Part shown: piece after piece, positions 21,720 through 24,163 of the stretch
How the letters are laid out: each line of letters starts with the position of its first letter
Position numbering within the stretch: position 1 is the stretch's first letter
From: Chersky-822 sp035509195
Lineage (GTDB): Bacteria; Actinomycetota; Actinomycetes; Streptosporangiales; Streptosporangiaceae
Assembly: GCA_035509195.1 (NCBI GenBank)
Contig: DATJLT010000043.1
Coordinates: 1-24,163 of the forward strand
Reading direction: 5' to 3'
DNA: 24,163 bases
The notes under the pieces: model-generated
Database searches by the model: none
What the model was told of the DNA's origin: nothing
Seen by the model: only the letters and a program-made list of their open reading frames with translations
Program-made: the position numbers and the translations under genes

Positions 21720-23870
21720 CTAGATGTCTCCGGCTTGGAACTGCTCGAGGTTGTACTGCTGGGCGATCGGGTTCCAGGTGTCGACGAACGCTTGCTTGTC
21801 GTTGGTCGCCGTGCCGTCTTCCGCGGTCGCGTCCTGGTAATAACTCGAACTGGTTCCTACCGAGCAACCCGAGCTTTGCTGCTGCTCGGCCCAGTTGAGG
21901 TAGTCCTCGTCGATCTGCTCGGAGACCTGAAGCGCGGTCATGAGCTGGCTCTTCAGTTCGGTGCCGTTGGGAATGGCACCGACCTGCAGGCCGTTGGCCT
22001 GGTTCAGCTCGGTCCTGCGCTCGGCGGCGATCTGACCGATCTGGTTAATGTCCGAGCCGAGGCTGCCGCAGTCCTGGACATCGGTCACCAGCGCGTTGAA
22101 GTCCCACTTCTGCCGGCTCGTCGAGCTCTCGTTGAGCAGGGTGTTGACCGCCTGTGCCTCGCTCGCCTCGCTCTGTACCGGCTGAGTGGTCGTCGAGGAT
22201 GAGGACGAAGAAGAACTGGTTATCGGCGTGGTCACCGAGGTCGATGGCCCGCCGCCGCCATGCGAGCTGTTGTGCTTGTTATGCGGCACGACGACCAGGT
22301 ACACGACCGCGACCGCGGCCGCGGCGACCGCGAGGGTTGCCACGACCGCTCCGATGAGCAAGCCGCGGGACCTGTTCTGCTGTGGTGGCTGCTGCGGCCA
22401 GTTCGGGCCGGTCGGGCCCGTCAGGCCGCCTTGCTGCGGGTACTGCCAGCCTTGGATCGGCGGGCCGATCGGCCCGGTGCCCTGAATCGGCGGCCCGATC
22501 GGGCCGGTTCCGTAGGCCGGGTGGTAAGGCTGCTGCTGTGGCGGGTAGGGGCCGTAGCCTTGCGGCTGCCCGGTCTGCCATGGCTGTCCTGGCATCTGCT
22601 GCGGCGGCGGGGTCTGCCCTGGGACTTGCGGTCCTGAACCCTGCTGCGGCGCGTACTGCGTACCCGTGTTGAAGCCACCAGGAACGCCAGAAGGCCACTG
22701 CGGTGCCGTCCCTGGTACTTGCTGTCCTGGTACTTGTTGTCCTGGTACTTGTTGTCCTGGAGCTTGTTGTCCTGGAGCTTGCTGCGGTGGCGGGGTCGCC
22801 TGCGTTGGCGGCGAATCCGCGCCCACGATGAGCGGCTGGGCCGCGCCGGCTCCGGCCTCAGCGGCCGTGATCGGGCTCGCGAGCTCGGTCATCGGGTGCG
22901 AGGGTGCCTGGGCCTGACCGCCGAGCGCGGCCGTCGGCTGTGCGCCGGCGATGACGACGGACGGGGTCCCCGGCACCATGCCGATCGCCTTGCCGAGGTC
23001 CGTGGCGAACTCCACGCAGGACGCGTACCTGTCGGCCGGCTGCTTGGCCATCGCCTTGGCCAGTACCAGATCCGTGGCAGGCGGCAGTTCGTGGCGCTTG
23101 TCAGTGATCTTCGGCGGCGGGGTCGAAAGGTGCGCGTTGAGCAGGGCCAGCCCGAGGTCGCGCTGGTAAGGCGGCTCACCGGTGAAAAGCTCGTACGCGG
23201 CGCATGCGAGCGAGTACTGATCGACGCTGCCGTCGATCGCCTTGCCCTCGATCGTCTCCGGCGCGATGTAGTCGAGTGTGCCGACGAACTGTCCGGTAGA
23301 GGTGAGGTGACTGGCCAGCGTTTGCTTGCTGATGCCGAAGTCGGACAGGTAGACATGATCGGTCTCGTCGCCGACCTGCCCCCGCTTGCCGCCGGTGTTC
23401 CGTGCGCTGGTGTCGAGCAGCATGTTGGCAGGCTTGACGTCGCGGTGGATCAGATCATGCGCGTGGGCCGCGTCCAGGGCGGCCGCGACCTGACTGATGA
23501 TGTTCCATACGCGGGCGGGCGAGAGAACCTGCCCTGACGCGAACAGCGACCGCACATCGCCGCCTTGCACGTAGCGCATGGCGATGAACAGGAAGCCGCC
23601 GGCGTCGCCGGCGTCGTAGACCGGGATGATGTTCGGATGATCTACCGCCGCTGCCGCACGTGACTCGCGGATGAACCTGGTGCGGAACGCGGTGTCCGAA
23701 GCCAGGCCCGGCGCGAGGAGCTTCAGCGCTACGAGGCGGTCAAGGCGCTCGTCGTGAGCGCGGTAAACGACGGCCATGCCCCCCTGGCCGATCTGTTCTT
23801 CCAGCCTGTACCCGGCAATGGTGTCGCCGGGAGCGGCATTCGCTGCCGCCGAATTCGCTTCTTCGCTCAC
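21720..23870 (-). CDS. Transmembrane serine/threonine protein kinase (Hanks type)
   Basis: This 716-aa sensor kinase has its kinase domain at residues ~20-290: Gly loop IGQGGMAVVY (27-36), Lys50 in VALK, catalytic HRDVKPAN (142-149), DFG at 177-179, and activation loop/APE motif TLDYIAPE. A Pro/Gln/Gly-rich linker of about 200 residues follows, with tandem GQQ(V/A)P repeats. One membrane helix lies near 503-528 (AVVATLAVAAAAVAVVYLVVVP). The extracellular domain of about 170 residues starts with a Ser/Thr run and has two Cys (DVQDCGS and SSGCSVG), likely a disulfide. No PASTA repeats are present, so the ligand is unknown. A ~15-residue insert (about 153-170) separates the HRD and DFG strands. 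The GTG start at 23870 follows AAGGAAG. Confidence 0.93.
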   Translation of the reverse strand: MSEEANSAAANAAPGDTIAGYRLEEQIGQGGMAVVYRAHDERLDRLVALKLLAPGLASDTAFRTRFIRESRAAAAVDHPNIIPVYDAGDAGGFLFIAMRYVQGGDVRSLFASGQVLSPARVWNIISQVAAALDAAHAHDLIHRDVKPANMLLDTSARNTGGKRGQVGDETDHVYLSDFGISKQTLASHLTSTGQFVGTLDYIAPETIEGKAIDGSVDQYSLACAAYELFTGEPPYQRDLGLALLNAHLSTPPPKITDKRHELPPATDLVLAKAMAKQPADRYASCVEFATDLGKAIGMVPGTPSVVIAGAQPTAALGGQAQAPSHPMTELASPITAAEAGAGAAQPLIVGADSPPTQATPPPQQAPGQQAPGQQVPGQQVPGQQVPGTAPQWPSGVPGGFNTGTQYAPQQGSGPQVPGQTPPPQQMPGQPWQTGQPQGYGPYPPQQQPYHPAYGTGPIGPPIQGTGPIGPPIQGWQYPQQGGLTGPTGPNWPQQPPQQNRSRGLLIGAVVATLAVAAAAVAVVYLVVVPHNKHNSSHGGGGPSTSVTTPITSSSSSSSSTTTQPVQSEASEAQAVNTLLNESSTSRQKWDFNALVTDVQDCGSLGSDINQIGQIAAERRTELNQANGLQVGAIPNGTELKSQLMTALQVSEQIDEDYLNWAEQQQSSGCSVGTSSSYYQDATAEDGTATNDKQAFVDTWNPIAQQYNLEQFQAGDI
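22711..22785 (-). repeat. Five tandem 15-bp repeats in the kinase linker
   Basis: On the + strand the unit reads CCTGGTACTTGTTGT with small changes at 22711, 22726, 22741, 22756 and 22771. It encodes PGQQV/PGQQA steps in the disordered linker between kinase domain and membrane. Third and fourth units differ at two bases, so expansion looks recent and length may vary between strains. Confidence 0.92.
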
Positions 23871-23884
23871 CGCATCTTCCTTAC

Positions 23885-23896
23885 CGGCTATAGCCG
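23885..23896. promoter_or_regulatory. 12-bp perfect palindrome just upstream of the kinase start
   Basis: CGGCTATAGCCG is a perfect palindrome ending 15 nt before the kinase GTG, just upstream of its ribosome-binding site. It could be an operator or a leader hairpin; nothing else supports either. A weak -10 candidate, TACAGT on the minus strand (23976-23971), lies farther upstream. Confidence 0.3.
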
Positions 23897-24085
23897 AAAC
23901 ACCCTGGTCGTGTGTGCGATCCCCGGATCACTCCGGTCAGCGCCGGCCAGGGAAACCCTCCCGCGCGACAACTGTAGTCTCTTACTCCCGAGCCGGAAAT
24001 AGGACACTTGCCAAGGACGAGAACGTCACAACCCAACTCGCACAAGTGTGCCATCTGCGTTCGGTCGCTACGGCCATGCCGCGCC

Positions 24086-24163
24086 TCAGAACTGCGGGCT
24101 CTGCGGATAGCCATACCTGGCCGCGATCGGACTCCAGATGGCCAGGAAGACCTTCTTCTCCGC
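24086..24163 (-). CDS. C-terminal end of a second kinase-like membrane protein (partial)
   Basis: The last 78 bases, read on the minus strand, give 25 residues and a TGA stop (24088-24086). The peptide contains KKVFLAIWSPIAARYGYPQ. This aligns with the C-terminus of the adjacent kinase, KQAFVDTWNPIAQQYNLEQ: shared K..F...W.PIA..Y. The gene therefore encodes a protein with the same extracellular domain, most likely a paralogous Ser/Thr kinase upstream of and co-oriented with the complete one. The gap between the two is 215 bp. Only the tail is in the window, so a kinase domain is inferred. Confidence 0.7.
   Translation of the reverse strand, partial: AEKKVFLAIWSPIAARYGYPQSPQF

Overview
The window is high-GC DNA (codon third positions mostly G or C, frequent GTG starts, genes packed with 4-nt overlaps) from an actinobacterium. 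The gene families fit a mycelial or soil actinomycete, such as a Streptosporangiales- or Streptomyces-like lineage. These include an actinobacterial TcpC/TcpE/VirB4 secretion locus, DrrAB-type ABC genes, an oligopeptidase B, and a membrane serine/threonine kinase with a Pro/Gln-rich linker. I cannot name the genus from sequence alone.

Left flank (1-5021): the 3' end of a YajQ-family nucleotide-binding protein; a convergent amidohydrolase that starts directly at its metal-binding HxH motif; a divergent membrane-anchored CapA-family protein; and an oligopeptidase B-type S9 serine peptidase. Several of these genes have a TANNNT -10 box 6-8 nt before the start codon and no Shine-Dalgarno sequence, as expected for leaderless mRNAs.

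Centre (5690-16060): seven same-strand, tightly spaced or overlapping genes that look like a Gram-positive type IV secretion apparatus. In order they are a TcpC (VirB8-like) protein, an 85-aa two-helix membrane protein, a TcpE-domain protein fused to a ParA/MinD-like domain whose P-loop lysine is Gln, and a VirB4-type ATPase with intact Walker motifs. They are followed by a polytopic VirB6/TrbL-like protein with a ~270-residue Ser/Gly/Ala/Pro tail, a second small VirB8-like bitopic protein, and a two-domain lytic transglycosylase plus NlpC/P60 wall hydrolase. Scaffold, channel, motor and wall-opening enzyme are all present. No relaxase, coupling protein, integrase, replication gene or tRNA boundary is visible. 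The locus may therefore be an orphan protein-export machine, or the core of a mobile element whose other parts lie elsewhere.

The locus is bracketed by two related ~150-bp non-coding elements (about 5191-5339 and 16095-16243). Each contains four degenerate ~28-bp dyads (CAGCATCG...GATGCTG) at nearly identical spacing. By eye the two copies are about 60% identical and colinear with a single 1-nt offset. This pairing is the most unusual signal in the window.

Right flank (16254-24163): a small unknown acidic protein on the minus strand; an operon of a DrrA-like ABC ATPase, an ABC-2 permease and an acyl-CoA dehydrogenase; a secreted Zn-dependent N-acetylmuramoyl-L-alanine amidase; an exported class A beta-lactamase-fold serine hydrolase; and, on the minus strand, a transmembrane Ser/Thr kinase. 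The last 78 bases encode the C-terminus of a second protein homologous to the tail of that kinase, so two paralogous sensor genes lie in tandem at the right edge.
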